Origin: a virus
Virus record (IMG/VR): IMGVR_UViG_3300028008_001749
Coordinates: 1-33,160 of that record
DNA: 33,160 nucleotides
Reading direction: 5' to 3' (one strand)
In this document: positions 13,493 through 20,505 of the stretch, in pieces
Numbering within the stretch: the stretch's first letter is position 1
Layout: the number at the start of each line of letters is the position of its first letter
Translations under genes and position numbers: made by a program
Notes under the pieces: model-generated
What the model was told of the DNA's origin: nothing
The model's input: the letters and a program-made list of their open reading frames with translations, nothing else
Databases searched by the model: none

Positions 13493-14212
13493 TTACCTCT
13501 TTATAATTTTAATAAACCAAGCACCTGGATCCCATTGCCATAGTGTCTTGCCAATACGCCAGTTTCGAGAATCTTCGTGATGGTTTTTATGCCATCCTTC
13601 TCCAGCGGTTAGAATATTTGCAACCCAACTATTTTTAGGGTTGCCATTTTCTGTGTGAGGGATTAAATTTACAAGTCCATATCCATGGAATGCAAATACT
13701 ACTGGTAAACAAAATCCAAACAAAAATAACATTGGATTAATTAACAACATTAATATTGCTAATAATGTTATTAATAAAAAATAGTTATCATGGAAGAATT
13801 TTGTATCAGGAGTAATTAATCCTTTAATCATTTTTCTTTCTATAGTAACGTCATTGCCCCATTGACTAGTGTATACATTAAAGAAACCTTTTAATGTTGG
13901 ACTATGTGGGTCTCTGTCAGTGTCTGTATATGCATGGTGCATTCTATGTGTGCTTGCCCATGTTAATACAGGACCAGGATTTGCTAACATTCCTAGTATC
14001 TGTACATAGTATCTGTACCAATTTGGTGCTTCAAATGATCCATGACTAAAGTATCTGTGATACCCTGCACTGATCGCTGAAGCGGCAATAAATTGCCACC
14101 ACATAAAGCCTAAGATAAACATCCAAAGCTCACCATACATAAATGCTGGTATTAGCATTAAGTGGCAAAATGCATGTATTGAAAGAAGTTTATGTGTTGT
14201 TGATATCTTCAT
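13493..14212 (-). CDS. Membrane fatty-acid desaturase (delta-9 acyl-CoA type)
   Basis: Di-iron membrane desaturase that introduces a cis double bond in acyl chains. 239 aa. The three histidine boxes are complete: HRYFSH (52-57), HRMHH (89-93) and HKNHH (208-212), with the family's GYHRYFSH, THRMHH and GEGWHKNHH contexts. Hydrophobic stretches around 10-35, 38-50, 144-160 and 160-178 form the membrane helices. Shorter than animal SCD but normal for bacterial forms. The start at 14212 is the first ATG of two close candidates. It sits beside two oxygenases and the plus-strand ligase/acyltransferase block, suggesting lipid remodelling; ferredoxin (8862-9206) could be the electron donor (inference). 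Confidence 0.93.
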   Translation of the reverse strand: MKISTTHKLLSIHAFCHLMLIPAFMYGELWMFILGFMWWQFIAASAISAGYHRYFSHGSFEAPNWYRYYVQILGMLANPGPVLTWASTHRMHHAYTDTDRDPHSPTLKGFFNVYTSQWGNDVTIERKMIKGLITPDTKFFHDNYFLLITLLAILMLLINPMLFLFGFCLPVVFAFHGYGLVNLIPHTENGNPKNSWVANILTAGEGWHKNHHEDSRNWRIGKTLWQWDPGAWFIKIIKR

Positions 14213-14235
14213 TCATGCCTTACCTTTAAGTTATA

Positions 14236-14508
14236 TTAGATAGTTTCTTCTGACACAACTGTAGAAGTATATTCTCTAGACTCAATTTCCTCTGCGAACG
14301 CTTCTCTGTGAGCAGTAGCGTTAGCTTCGTCAATATAAGTTAAAACAATACGTACACCGTTGCCAGCTTCATTTACATCCATAGTTCCAGCAGTAATATA
14401 CTGATCATTATACAAACCACATCTACCATGTTCTGCAATCCATTCTTCAATGTTTGCATATGTATTAGAGTTTGTAGTTACTAAATCTGCGGTTTTTCTA
14501 AAAGCCAT
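14236..14508 (-). CDS. Hypothetical 90-aa protein
   Basis: Unrecognised. Starts MAFRKTADLVTTNSNTYANI; middle GVRIVLTYIDEANATAHREA has a strand followed by helix, ending ESREYTSTVVSEETI. The ATG at 14508 was chosen since AGGAG lies about 8 bases upstream; a GTG five codons earlier is less likely. First gene of the minus transcript that runs into the desaturase and oxygenases, behind the divergent promoter region 14545-14608. Confidence 0.7.
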   Translation of the reverse strand: MAFRKTADLVTTNSNTYANIEEWIAEHGRCGLYNDQYITAGTMDVNEAGNGVRIVLTYIDEANATAHREAFAEEIESREYTSTVVSEETI

Positions 14509-14544
14509 TTGTTTTCTCCTCACATCTTCTGATGTATTTCTATT

Positions 14545-14573
14545 ATATTACATTATTTATGACTTTTTGTCAA
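14545..14573 (-). promoter_or_regulatory. Promoter of the desaturase/oxygenase operon (divergent partner)
   Basis: TTGACA (14568-14573) with TAATAT (14545-14550) at 17 bp, or TATAAT (14542-14547) at 20 bp, on the minus strand. The leader carries AGGAG before the ATG at 14508. Its -35 box is only 7 bases from that of the plus-strand promoter. Confidence 0.7.
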
Positions 14574-14580
14574 TCAGATC

Positions 14581-14608
14581 TTGACAGATAAATAAGTATG
14601 TATATAAT
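14581..14608 (+). promoter_or_regulatory. Consensus sigma70 promoter of the plus-strand block
   Basis: TTGACA (14581-14586), 16-bp spacer, TATAAT (14603-14608). Both boxes are perfect consensus. The -10 ends 6 bases before the ATG at 14615, so transcripts should start at or next to the start codon. The spacer also contains GATAAATA, similar to T4-type late boxes. Confidence 0.9.
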
Positions 14609-14614
14609 AGTAAC

Positions 14615-15127
14615 ATGCTAGTAAAACAAGATCCAGGTAAAAGAGACATAGAATTCTTCGGTTACATATGCGAAGATATGGGCTATATGAACAATGCCAA
14701 TTTAGATGCAATGAAATACGACTGGTGTAAGAAGCACAAAGGCGAATGGTGGGCTGCTTATCACAATGACGTAATTGTATCAATGGCGGGTTGTCATAAG
14801 TTTCACGATGGTCATCGTATGTTGTTCAGAGGTGTACAAACAATGCCTGCTCAAACTGGATTAAGTAAAAATCATATGACTAGTATTCCATGGAAATGGA
14901 TATTACCCGAGCAAATAAAATGGGCTCAAAGTTCAGAAGAACAGCCTGCATACATTACAACAAACGTTGAAAATGATGCAAGTGGAAAAATGAATAGAAC
15001 TGACAGATTATTTCATCTGTTAGCTAAACAAGGAATAGTAAGTTTTTATACTGAAGAAGAAATATACGGAACAAAACAATCAGTATGGAAATTAAACTTA
15101 GAAAAATATTATGAAACATTGGTTTGA
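14615..15127 (+). CDS. Acyltransferase-like (GNAT-type) protein, first gene of plus-strand block
   Basis: 170 aa. Order of elements: helix NLDAMKYDWCKKHKGE, strands WWAAYHNDVIVSMAGCHKF and HRMLFRGVQTMP, a helix WILPEQIKWAQ, strand PAYITTNVE, helix RTDRLFHLLAKQG and C-terminal strand VWKLNLEKYY. The strand pair 'WAAYHNDVIVSMAGC' is the typical GNAT pattern of cofactor-proximal strands, and the whole looks like a diverged N-acyltransferase; no unambiguous CoA loop is seen. It is the lead gene of five tightly overlapping plus-strand genes, including an AMP-dependent ligase fragment that could supply an activated acyl group (inference). The ATG directly follows the -10 box. Confidence 0.5.
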   Translation: MLVKQDPGKRDIEFFGYICEDMGYMNNANLDAMKYDWCKKHKGEWWAAYHNDVIVSMAGCHKFHDGHRMLFRGVQTMPAQTGLSKNHMTSIPWKWILPEQIKWAQSSEEQPAYITTNVENDASGKMNRTDRLFHLLAKQGIVSFYTEEEIYGTKQSVWKLNLEKYYETLV

Positions 15128-15401
15128 TTGGAAACATTTAAGAGTAGCAGAATACTTAAACGGAACAAAGCGTGATAATGCTATTGTGCTTTATTTTAAG
15201 CACATGTACATAGGCTTTAGAGAAGCAGGTAAACAATTGTTTATGTGTATCGCTAGTATTATACATGCAATATTTCCACCGCTATTTAATTTTAAATTAC
15301 TAGAAATGGTAATTAATCAAGCAATAGGCTTACACAAGTTTTTGCCTCAGCATCCAGACTGGAAGAAATTAAAAGATGAACTTAATAAAAATAATAAATG
15401 A
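15111..15401 (+). CDS. DUF6356-like small membrane-associated protein
   Basis: 96 aa, overlapping the previous gene by 17 bases. The pattern YFKHMYIGFREAGKQLFMC followed by IASIIHAIFPPLFNF resembles DUF6356 proteins, which have a Y-x-x-H-M...helix and A-x-I/V-HA-x-FP-x-LF. A hydrophobic amphipathic segment (37-60) suggests membrane association. The end (HPDWKKLKDELNKNNK) is soluble and basic. The function of this family is unknown to me; its members are often near lipid or polysaccharide genes. Placement directly before the AMP-dependent ligase fragment is consistent with a role in the same pathway. Confidence 0.55.
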   Translation: MKHWFDWKHLRVAEYLNGTKRDNAIVLYFKHMYIGFREAGKQLFMCIASIIHAIFPPLFNFKLLEMVINQAIGLHKFLPQHPDWKKLKDELNKNNK

Positions 15402-16053
15402 TGGCACAACAATTAATACCAGCGGAACTACTGGTCCAAGTAAACCAATTTGGCAAAGTGCTGAAAAGATATACTTTGCAAATAGAGCCGCAGTAGAATG
15501 TCAGAAGTTAAATAAGTTTAGTAAAGTATATACAGTATGTACATTAGATCATGCAGGTGGATTGTTTGCACAAACACTACCAGCTATAGCAGTTGAAGCA
15601 GAAGTATGTATAGAACAGTTTAATGCATTTAGATGGGTTAAAAAAATTATGGAGTATACACATTCGCACTTAACACCTAACATGGCTAGAGCTGTTATGG
15701 CTACTAAAACATTTAGTAAACTTGACTTAACTGGTATAACAATTATGTGTGGAAGTGATAGAGTACATAGTAGTATTATTAAAGCATTTATAGAGCAAGG
15801 TGCTACGTTTATTGCTAATTGGGGCATGAGTGAAGTAGGACCAGTTGCTATTAATAAAACATTTAACAAAGGTGATATTGTAGATCATACAGAAAGTATT
15901 ATGGGAGATAAAACTTATTGTGAAACTAAAATTGTAGATGGAGAGTTATATGTCAAAGGATATATTTGTGTATATGATGATTGGTTTGCAACAGGCGACT
16001 TAGTAGAATACAAGGATGATATTTACTGGTACCTAGGGAGAAAAAATGCGTAA
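15376..16053 (+). CDS. Mini AMP-dependent synthetase/ligase (ANL family), truncated
   Basis: 225 aa carrying the adenylation core in order: A3 loop TSGTTGPSKP (15-24), A4-like LDHAGGLF (58-64), MCGSDRV (124-130), A5 NWGMSEVGP (148-156), A7 ATGDLVEY (205-212) and the A8 hinge YLGRKNA (219-225), where the protein ends. Missing: the N-terminal ~150 residues of normal ligases, and the C-terminal lid with the A10 catalytic lysine. The stop lies within the hinge, not mid-domain, and no frameshifted remnant follows, so it looks like an evolved minimal enzyme. It might only bind AMP or an acyl-adenylate, or use a lid supplied in trans. Overlaps its neighbours by 26 and 8 bases. Confidence 0.85.
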   Translation: MNLIKIINDGTTINTSGTTGPSKPIWQSAEKIYFANRAAVECQKLNKFSKVYTVCTLDHAGGLFAQTLPAIAVEAEVCIEQFNAFRWVKKIMEYTHSHLTPNMARAVMATKTFSKLDLTGITIMCGSDRVHSSIIKAFIEQGATFIANWGMSEVGPVAINKTFNKGDIVDHTESIMGDKTYCETKIVDGELYVKGYICVYDDWFATGDLVEYKDDIYWYLGRKNA

Positions 16054-16798
16054 GTTAGAAAACAAACATGTATTTGTTAGTTTTGAACCAGGAGCAAGTG
16101 GACATAGACTAGCAAGAGTATTAGCTACTATGCCATGTATGCACTGGTATAGTTGTGAAGAAAATGGAATTAATCCATGGAATGTAGGCAAGGTAAATGA
16201 TTACAGTGGACAACGTAAGACAAGTAGATATCATTTTGATCGTATAACACCAAAAGGTAAATTACCACCAACTCACGATTATGTAGAAAAGTATCTACCA
16301 AATGAAAAACAATATTACAAATTATTTGATAAGTTATTTAAAGAAAATGGTGGAGAAGATATCATTAATGATGGCAAACGTGTATTGTATTGCACACATA
16401 GTATGCCTAATAAAATATTAGAATACTTTCCTAATAGTATTATTTTTAATATTATACATGATCCAAAAATTATAACTGATCGTTACATGCAAACTACTGC
16501 AAAGTTTCCTGGTTATGTAAAACACTACGGTGTTGTACCAGAAGATAATGAATACTTAGCATTTTTAAAAATATTACATGGTAGAAAAGATGATCTAACT
16601 GTAGCAGACATCTGGGCATTTGAACGTAAGAAGAAATTCTATACTGATGCATTAGAGGATAAACTTAAAAAAGAGATATATGCTAAAATGTTTTCAAATA
16701 GTATTTTTAGGAAAGCAATAGATGATCCTAGAGTGTGTAACACTACAACAAAATTTGATTATAAAGAAATAAAAAGGTATTTAGATGGTAGACTTTAG
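16046..16798 (+). CDS. P-loop sulfotransferase-like protein (1)
   Basis: 250 aa. N-terminal strand and phosphate loop KHVFVSFEPGASGHRLARVL (7-26), the position and pattern of the 5'-PSB loop that binds PAPS phosphate in sulfotransferases. A second motif, SIIFNIIHDPKIITDRYM, resembles the 3'-phosphate-binding strand (V-x-x-x-R-D-P). The central part (RVLYCTHSMPNKILEYFPNS) matches the usual strand-helix leading to it. The mapping is by pattern, not by strong identity, so a different P-loop transferase is possible. Starts 8 bases before the ligase stop. Confidence 0.5.
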   Translation: MRKLENKHVFVSFEPGASGHRLARVLATMPCMHWYSCEENGINPWNVGKVNDYSGQRKTSRYHFDRITPKGKLPPTHDYVEKYLPNEKQYYKLFDKLFKENGGEDIINDGKRVLYCTHSMPNKILEYFPNSIIFNIIHDPKIITDRYMQTTAKFPGYVKHYGVVPEDNEYLAFLKILHGRKDDLTVADIWAFERKKKFYTDALEDKLKKEIYAKMFSNSIFRKAIDDPRVCNTTTKFDYKEIKRYLDGRL

Positions 16799-17489
16799 TA
16801 ACGTAATATTCATAACTGGTGCACCTGGTAGTAAGTGGAGTGCAGTTAGTTGGGTGTTAAGTGAATCACCAGCACTTAATGTAAGCATTACAGATAGAAC
16901 AGAAGAAAGACTAATGGTGCATGATGCCATTTATGGTGGAGTAAGACACACAGGTGTTTACTTTGGTCCAGGAAATGAACTTGGAAAACAATTTCATAAA
17001 ATTGATACACTTACAAGAGAAGAAGTCTTTGAAGAAATTAAACAAGCATGGGCAGAATGGGATGAAGAAAAAACTTACATTGTACGTTGCCATCAGTTCA
17101 TTTATAATTGGGATTGGATGATTGAAAACTTTCCAGAAGCAAAGTTTGTTACTGTGTCAAGACCTCCTGAGATGTGTGTACAAGGTTGGACTAGTGTAGG
17201 TGGTATTGAAACTCCATATCCACATTATAAAGAGTTTTATAAAACACAAGAAAATGCAATAGAACAAATTAAACTAGAATCAAAATTAGCACATAAAGCA
17301 TTTCATGATCATCATATGGATGTACATGTTGCAAGCCCAGGCCATTTCTTTAAAGAATTTTTACTAGATCCAGAACCAGAAACTGGGTTGGATAGATATA
17401 TTAAACATTTAGAAGGATATAATTGGGGTGCTAAAGATCCGCTTATGCAGTTAAAACATGACGTGTTGATCGGCTACCTAAATTTCTAA
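16785..17489 (+). CDS. P-loop sulfotransferase-like protein (2)
   Basis: 234 aa. 5'-PSB-type loop FITGAPGSKWSAVSWVL (9-25), then TYIVRCHQFIYNWDWMIENF and AKFVTVSRPPEMCVQGW, in which VTVSRPPEM fits the 3'-PSB strand of sulfotransferases (V-x-x-x-R-D-P). Helix-rich C-terminus. It resembles the preceding gene in layout, so the two may be paralogues or act as a pair. Overlaps the previous gene by 14 bases. Its last 47 bases overlap the convergent gene 17443-18303. Sulfation needs PAPS from the host; no PAPS synthesis genes are in the window. Confidence 0.6.
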   Translation: MVDFSNVIFITGAPGSKWSAVSWVLSESPALNVSITDRTEERLMVHDAIYGGVRHTGVYFGPGNELGKQFHKIDTLTREEVFEEIKQAWAEWDEEKTYIVRCHQFIYNWDWMIENFPEAKFVTVSRPPEMCVQGWTSVGGIETPYPHYKEFYKTQENAIEQIKLESKLAHKAFHDHHMDVHVASPGHFFKEFLLDPEPETGLDRYIKHLEGYNWGAKDPLMQLKHDVLIGYLNF

Positions 17490-18303
17490 TAATATCAACA
17501 ACTTTATCTTTTTCAAAGTTAAACTGACATGATCCAATTTGTATATGATCATTTCTTAAATCTTCCCAAGCATCAATAACATAACTTCTCCAAGAAGACT
17601 TATGGTCTAGGAAATCATCACCTTCACTAAATCTCATAAACTTCCAGTCAGTATCTGTAGTAATATGTTTCCATTGCCATTCGTGATCATAATGATGTGT
17701 TCTTACACAATCATTTTCATCTTTTGGAAATGCTGAATATGTTTCTATTCCTAATTTAGTTGGACGTCCCGAAAAGCCAACGCCAGCCATTATTTGAAAC
17801 TCTTTATATGCTTCATACTTGTTCGATATTTTAAAACAATCACCTGGTGGAATAAATGCAGGCTCATTAAAATGAGTGTATATACATTTAATACTTTCAA
17901 ATCCACATAACCATAATGCAATAAGTCTTCCACTACCCGGATGTACTCTATATCTATTAAACCAAGGCTCATGTAAAATTTGTGGATAAAACTTTAATTC
18001 TTCATATTGTATACATTCAGTAAGATAAAATATTTTACTAACATCTTCCATAACATTTCTATCTTGCATTCCATTATTTGTTACTTCGGAATCATGGAAT
18101 TCTAATATTTGTTCAAATGGTAGACTTCTAAACTGTTCTAACATCCTAACAATTTCATACATAGGACTATGTAGTATGTCCCAATTGACGTAACTAGACG
18201 CAAGATAACCGCCCTTACGTTCGTGATCGTTTAGCCAATGCTGTAACATATAGTCTTGTGCAAGATCTTTTAAACCTGGGTAAAGTCTTGGGTCTACTGA
18301 CAT
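17443..18303 (-). CDS. Unknown 286-aa protein
   Basis: No family recognised. Helical N-terminus (KDLAQDYMLQHWLNDHERKG), then EPWFNRYRVHPGSGRLIALW, a Gly/Arg loop after a conserved-looking basic stretch, CGFESIKCIYTHF, and a C-terminal half rich in Trp, His and Asp (HHYDHEWQWKHITTDTDWKF). No membrane segment or signal peptide. It overlaps the convergent sulfotransferase-like gene by 47 bases and the SGNH-type gene by 10. It may act on the same molecule as its neighbours; that is only positional inference. Confidence 0.7.
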   Translation of the reverse strand: MSVDPRLYPGLKDLAQDYMLQHWLNDHERKGGYLASSYVNWDILHSPMYEIVRMLEQFRSLPFEQILEFHDSEVTNNGMQDRNVMEDVSKIFYLTECIQYEELKFYPQILHEPWFNRYRVHPGSGRLIALWLCGFESIKCIYTHFNEPAFIPPGDCFKISNKYEAYKEFQIMAGVGFSGRPTKLGIETYSAFPKDENDCVRTHHYDHEWQWKHITTDTDWKFMRFSEGDDFLDHKSSWRSYVIDAWEDLRNDHIQIGSCQFNFEKDKVVDIIRNLGSRSTRHVLTA

Positions 18304-19004
18304 ATTATGCCAGCCATATTAACATGCCATTCTTCACCTGGATGATCATCATCTCTAGCTTTAGGAAATTCTTCTTTTGATAAAGTGTTAATTGTACATT
18401 GGTGTAGTTGTATGTTATTTGCTTTACAGAACCATTCTAATAACTGTCTATTTTTTTGATAGTTATATTCATCTGCTTTGTTATTCATTATAGATGCATA
18501 CGAACTTATCCATGTAGGATATTTTAATTCTTGTTTAATTGCTTGCTTTGATAAATTTTTAAACTTAGAAAGTCCACCAGTTTCTTCTGTATGTTCTCGT
18601 CTTTCTTTAAAAGTCCACATAACATAAATGTTTGTCGGATTAAATGTCTTACAATAAGAAATGGCAAGCCTTGCTATTTGATCGTTGCTGGCACCATTCT
18701 GTCCAAGATTTGTTACACCTACTAATTCAGGCCAACATGTTCCTACGCCATATCCAAATGTATAACTACAACCAAAAGCCGCATCAACTCCCTCATCAGG
18801 AACTATTTTACCTCTATAACGCCAATCGTTAATATAATATTCAACACTGTGTTCAGTATATCCTTGTGCAATGCCTTGATCTATTTCGCCATCATCTAGC
18901 CAATTTCGTTTACCAGGATTATCGTGGCCTAGTGTAAAAACACTAAACCATTTTTCTGTAAGATATCGAGATTCTCGAAATTGTTCTGGACTTCTTTTCT
19001 GCAA
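18294..19004 (-). CDS. SGNH-hydrolase-like protein (2)
   Basis: 236 aa from TTG 19004; this start is chosen because GGGGAG precedes it at 6 bases and it follows the SleB stop by one base, while the longer frame would overlap SleB by 59 bases and has no better signal. Block I: DAAFGCSYTFGYGVG, with nucleophile-type Ser in G-C-S; Asn block: NLGQNGASNDQIARL; block V: RDDDHPGEEWHVNMAG with Asp and His (D-x-x-HPG). So all SGNH blocks are present, unlike the first SGNH protein with its Asn replacement. Probably an esterase on a glycan or lipid; substrate unknown. Confidence 0.65.
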   Translation of the reverse strand: MQKRSPEQFRESRYLTEKWFSVFTLGHDNPGKRNWLDDGEIDQGIAQGYTEHSVEYYINDWRYRGKIVPDEGVDAAFGCSYTFGYGVGTCWPELVGVTNLGQNGASNDQIARLAISYCKTFNPTNIYVMWTFKERREHTEETGGLSKFKNLSKQAIKQELKYPTWISSYASIMNNKADEYNYQKNRQLLEWFCKANNIQLHQCTINTLSKEEFPKARDDDHPGEEWHVNMAGIICQ

Positions 19005-19005
19005 A

Positions 19006-19668
19006 TTATTCTCCCCAACGATAGAATATATGAGAACCAACTTGTGTAATCTTTGCCATTCCACGATCGTTTGTCCAATACGGATCTACATATGTTGCAT
19101 GGTAATGTGTTGACCCTTCAGTAATATCTACTGTAAACATTTGATCTCCTAATACACCAGTACTTATGTCAAGTACTAGCTTGGCAATATCTGTAGCAAG
19201 ATAAACTGCTTCTTCGTTATACATTATATCAGCTTTTCCATCACAGTACCAACTAAACTGACATTTGTTTTTGATAGGAAAGTATACTGCATCATCTTTA
19301 TCTGGAGTCTGTTTTGTTTTCCAACTTTCTTTAACAGGTCCTTGATGTACTACTCCACATACTGTATCTGGATAACGTGGATCTGAAACACGATTCATAA
19401 CAACCATAGTAGTTGCATACATTCCGGCATAACCATCGTTACGTGCTTCAAAGTACATATTCTCAACTAAGCATTGCATATCGTATTTGTCATATGGACC
19501 GTCAAGTACTGTATCCATTAAGTATGCATTTGAATCAAGTACTTCGTATTCTGGTAATACACCTGTTGTATCAGCTTTAGCTGGCCAAACACCTGTTGCA
19601 AAAAAGCCTATTGACATAACAACTGCAATGTTCATAAAGTTTCCAATAATATTAGCTAGTATCTTCAT
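19006..19668 (-). CDS. SleB-type cell-wall hydrolase with signal peptide
   Basis: 220 aa. A Sec-type signal peptide covers about residues 1-32: basic start, hydrophobic NIAVVMSIGFFATGVW, cleavage site PAKA/D. The Hydrolase_2 (SleB/CwlJ) domain follows: CLVENMYFEARNDGYAGM (66-83) with catalytic-type Glu75, VMNRVSDPRYPDTVCGVV, QFSWYCDG, and THYHATYVDPYW to the C-terminus (HIFYRWGE). These cleave peptidoglycan glycan strands. Start ATG 19668 has GAGG upstream; the longer GTG frame is unlikely. It has its own strong promoter with a palindromic operator. Probable phage endolysin exported by host Sec or anchored (SAR-like). Confidence 0.9.
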   Translation of the reverse strand: MKILANIIGNFMNIAVVMSIGFFATGVWPAKADTTGVLPEYEVLDSNAYLMDTVLDGPYDKYDMQCLVENMYFEARNDGYAGMYATTMVVMNRVSDPRYPDTVCGVVHQGPVKESWKTKQTPDKDDAVYFPIKNKCQFSWYCDGKADIMYNEEAVYLATDIAKLVLDISTGVLGDQMFTVDITEGSTHYHATYVDPYWTNDRGMAKITQVGSHIFYRWGE

Positions 19669-19703
19669 AGTTTCTGCCTCTTTCTTTTTTAATTTATACA
19701 CAT

Positions 19704-19732
19704 ATTATAGCAAGATATCTTGGTGTTGTCAA
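19704..19732 (-). promoter_or_regulatory. Consensus promoter for the SleB-like lysin operon
   Basis: TTGACA (19727-19732), 17-bp spacer, TATAAT (19704-19709), both perfect, on the minus strand. It lies over the stop of the 45-aa gene. The spacer holds a 12-bp palindrome (19711-19722). Confidence 0.92.
19711..19722. promoter_or_regulatory. Palindromic operator-like site CAAGATATCTTG
   Basis: A perfect 12-bp palindrome inside the -35/-10 spacer. The same 10-bp core (AAGATATCTT) lies at the equivalent place in the promoter at 20886-20914. A repressor or activator bound there would control both operons (inference). Confidence 0.6.
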
Positions 19733-19866
19733 CCTTTATTATTTGCTATTTCTGCTTCTACTGCACATTCTGCTAGCAATTTAACTTGATCGTCACTTAA
19801 CGTTGGTGACATTTGTTTAATTTTAGTAGTCCATTTTTCTACTAATGCTTGCTTATTGTTCTTCAT
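19729..19866 (-). CDS. Small 45-aa protein
   Basis: ATG at 19864-19866 with AGAGGAA about 6 bases upstream. Protein MKNNKQALVEKWTTKIKQMS then PTLSDDQVKLLAECAVEAEI: two amphipathic helices, likely a helical hairpin. Family not recognised. The stop TGA is embedded in the -35 box of the following promoter. Overlaps the preceding gene by 14 bases. A real small gene is supported by Shine-Dalgarno and packing. Confidence 0.65.
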   Translation of the reverse strand: MKNNKQALVEKWTTKIKQMSPTLSDDQVKLLAECAVEAEIANNKG

Positions 19867-20029
19867 TTTTTGGTTCCTCTAGACATATAAAAATATTTGA
19901 AGTACTTGATTGCTCTGATGAAACTATCATCATCGCCTCATTGCAAGATGCTTCATTATAAAACTCTCCAACTTCAACTACTTTGTATCCGTCATTTACA
20001 GTTAACATGACTAACACTAAAAACCACAT
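19853..20029 (-). CDS. Small 58-aa protein with hydrophobic N-terminus
   Basis: Starts MWFLVLVMLTVNDGYKVVEV. The first ten residues are hydrophobic, too short for a clear membrane helix; the rest (EFYNEASCNEAMMIVSSEQS) looks like strand-helix, ending IFICLEEPKNEEQ. The ATG overlaps the upstream stop (TAATG). No family recognised. Confidence 0.6.
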   Translation of the reverse strand: MWFLVLVMLTVNDGYKVVEVGEFYNEASCNEAMMIVSSEQSSTSNIFICLEEPKNEEQ

Positions 20030-20505
20030 TAGATGTATTCCTTTTCGTTATCTGTAACTTTCATTACACATTTACCTTTAGTAAGATTATCTATGTTACC
20101 AACAAACTTACCTACTAGGTGTTCAAAATTTGTTCCCTTCTGAAATCCACCTACAATGTATCCACGTTTCATATACCAGTCTCCTGATTTACCTCTACGA
20201 ATAACATTATCCAAATACAATGTATCGTTTCCTTCAGGATCATATTCTTTTTGATCCTTGACATATTCTGATTCAAAATCGTCATCAACTGCGGTAACAT
20301 CAAATACTGTTTCTTCAAACATTTCATTTGTAACAGTAATAAGGTCAGCAACTTCATGTGCAACATCAATATGTTCACCAGGTGCTTCTACAATATATGT
20401 TGAACCACTTTTGTTTTTCCAATAAGGTTGATCTACACCATGCTCATAATCTTCATCGTGTGCGGCATAGTTTTCTCTAACTTGCGTCTCGATTACGTAT
20501 TTCAT
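20029..20505 (-). CDS. Hypothetical acidic phage protein, 158 aa
   Basis: Starts MKYVIETQVRENYAAHDEDY with AAGGAG at about 10 bases; the longer frame upstream runs into the preceding gene and is not used. Very acidic in the middle (EMFEETVFDVTAVDDDFESE), with beta-rich flanks (STYIVEAP, GYIVGGFQKG) and ending KGKCVMKVTDNEKEYI. Family not recognised. Start overlaps the previous stop by TAATG. Same operon as 20505-20852. Confidence 0.75.
   Translation of the reverse strand: MKYVIETQVRENYAAHDEDYEHGVDQPYWKNKSGSTYIVEAPGEHIDVAHEVADLITVTNEMFEETVFDVTAVDDDFESEYVKDQKEYDPEGNDTLYLDNVIRRGKSGDWYMKRGYIVGGFQKGTNFEHLVGKFVGNIDNLTKGKCVMKVTDNEKEYI

Noticed and set aside
15549-15869. Minus-strand 106-aa open frame inside the plus-strand block
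   Set aside because: Antisense to the ligase gene whose motifs are clear; no start signal.
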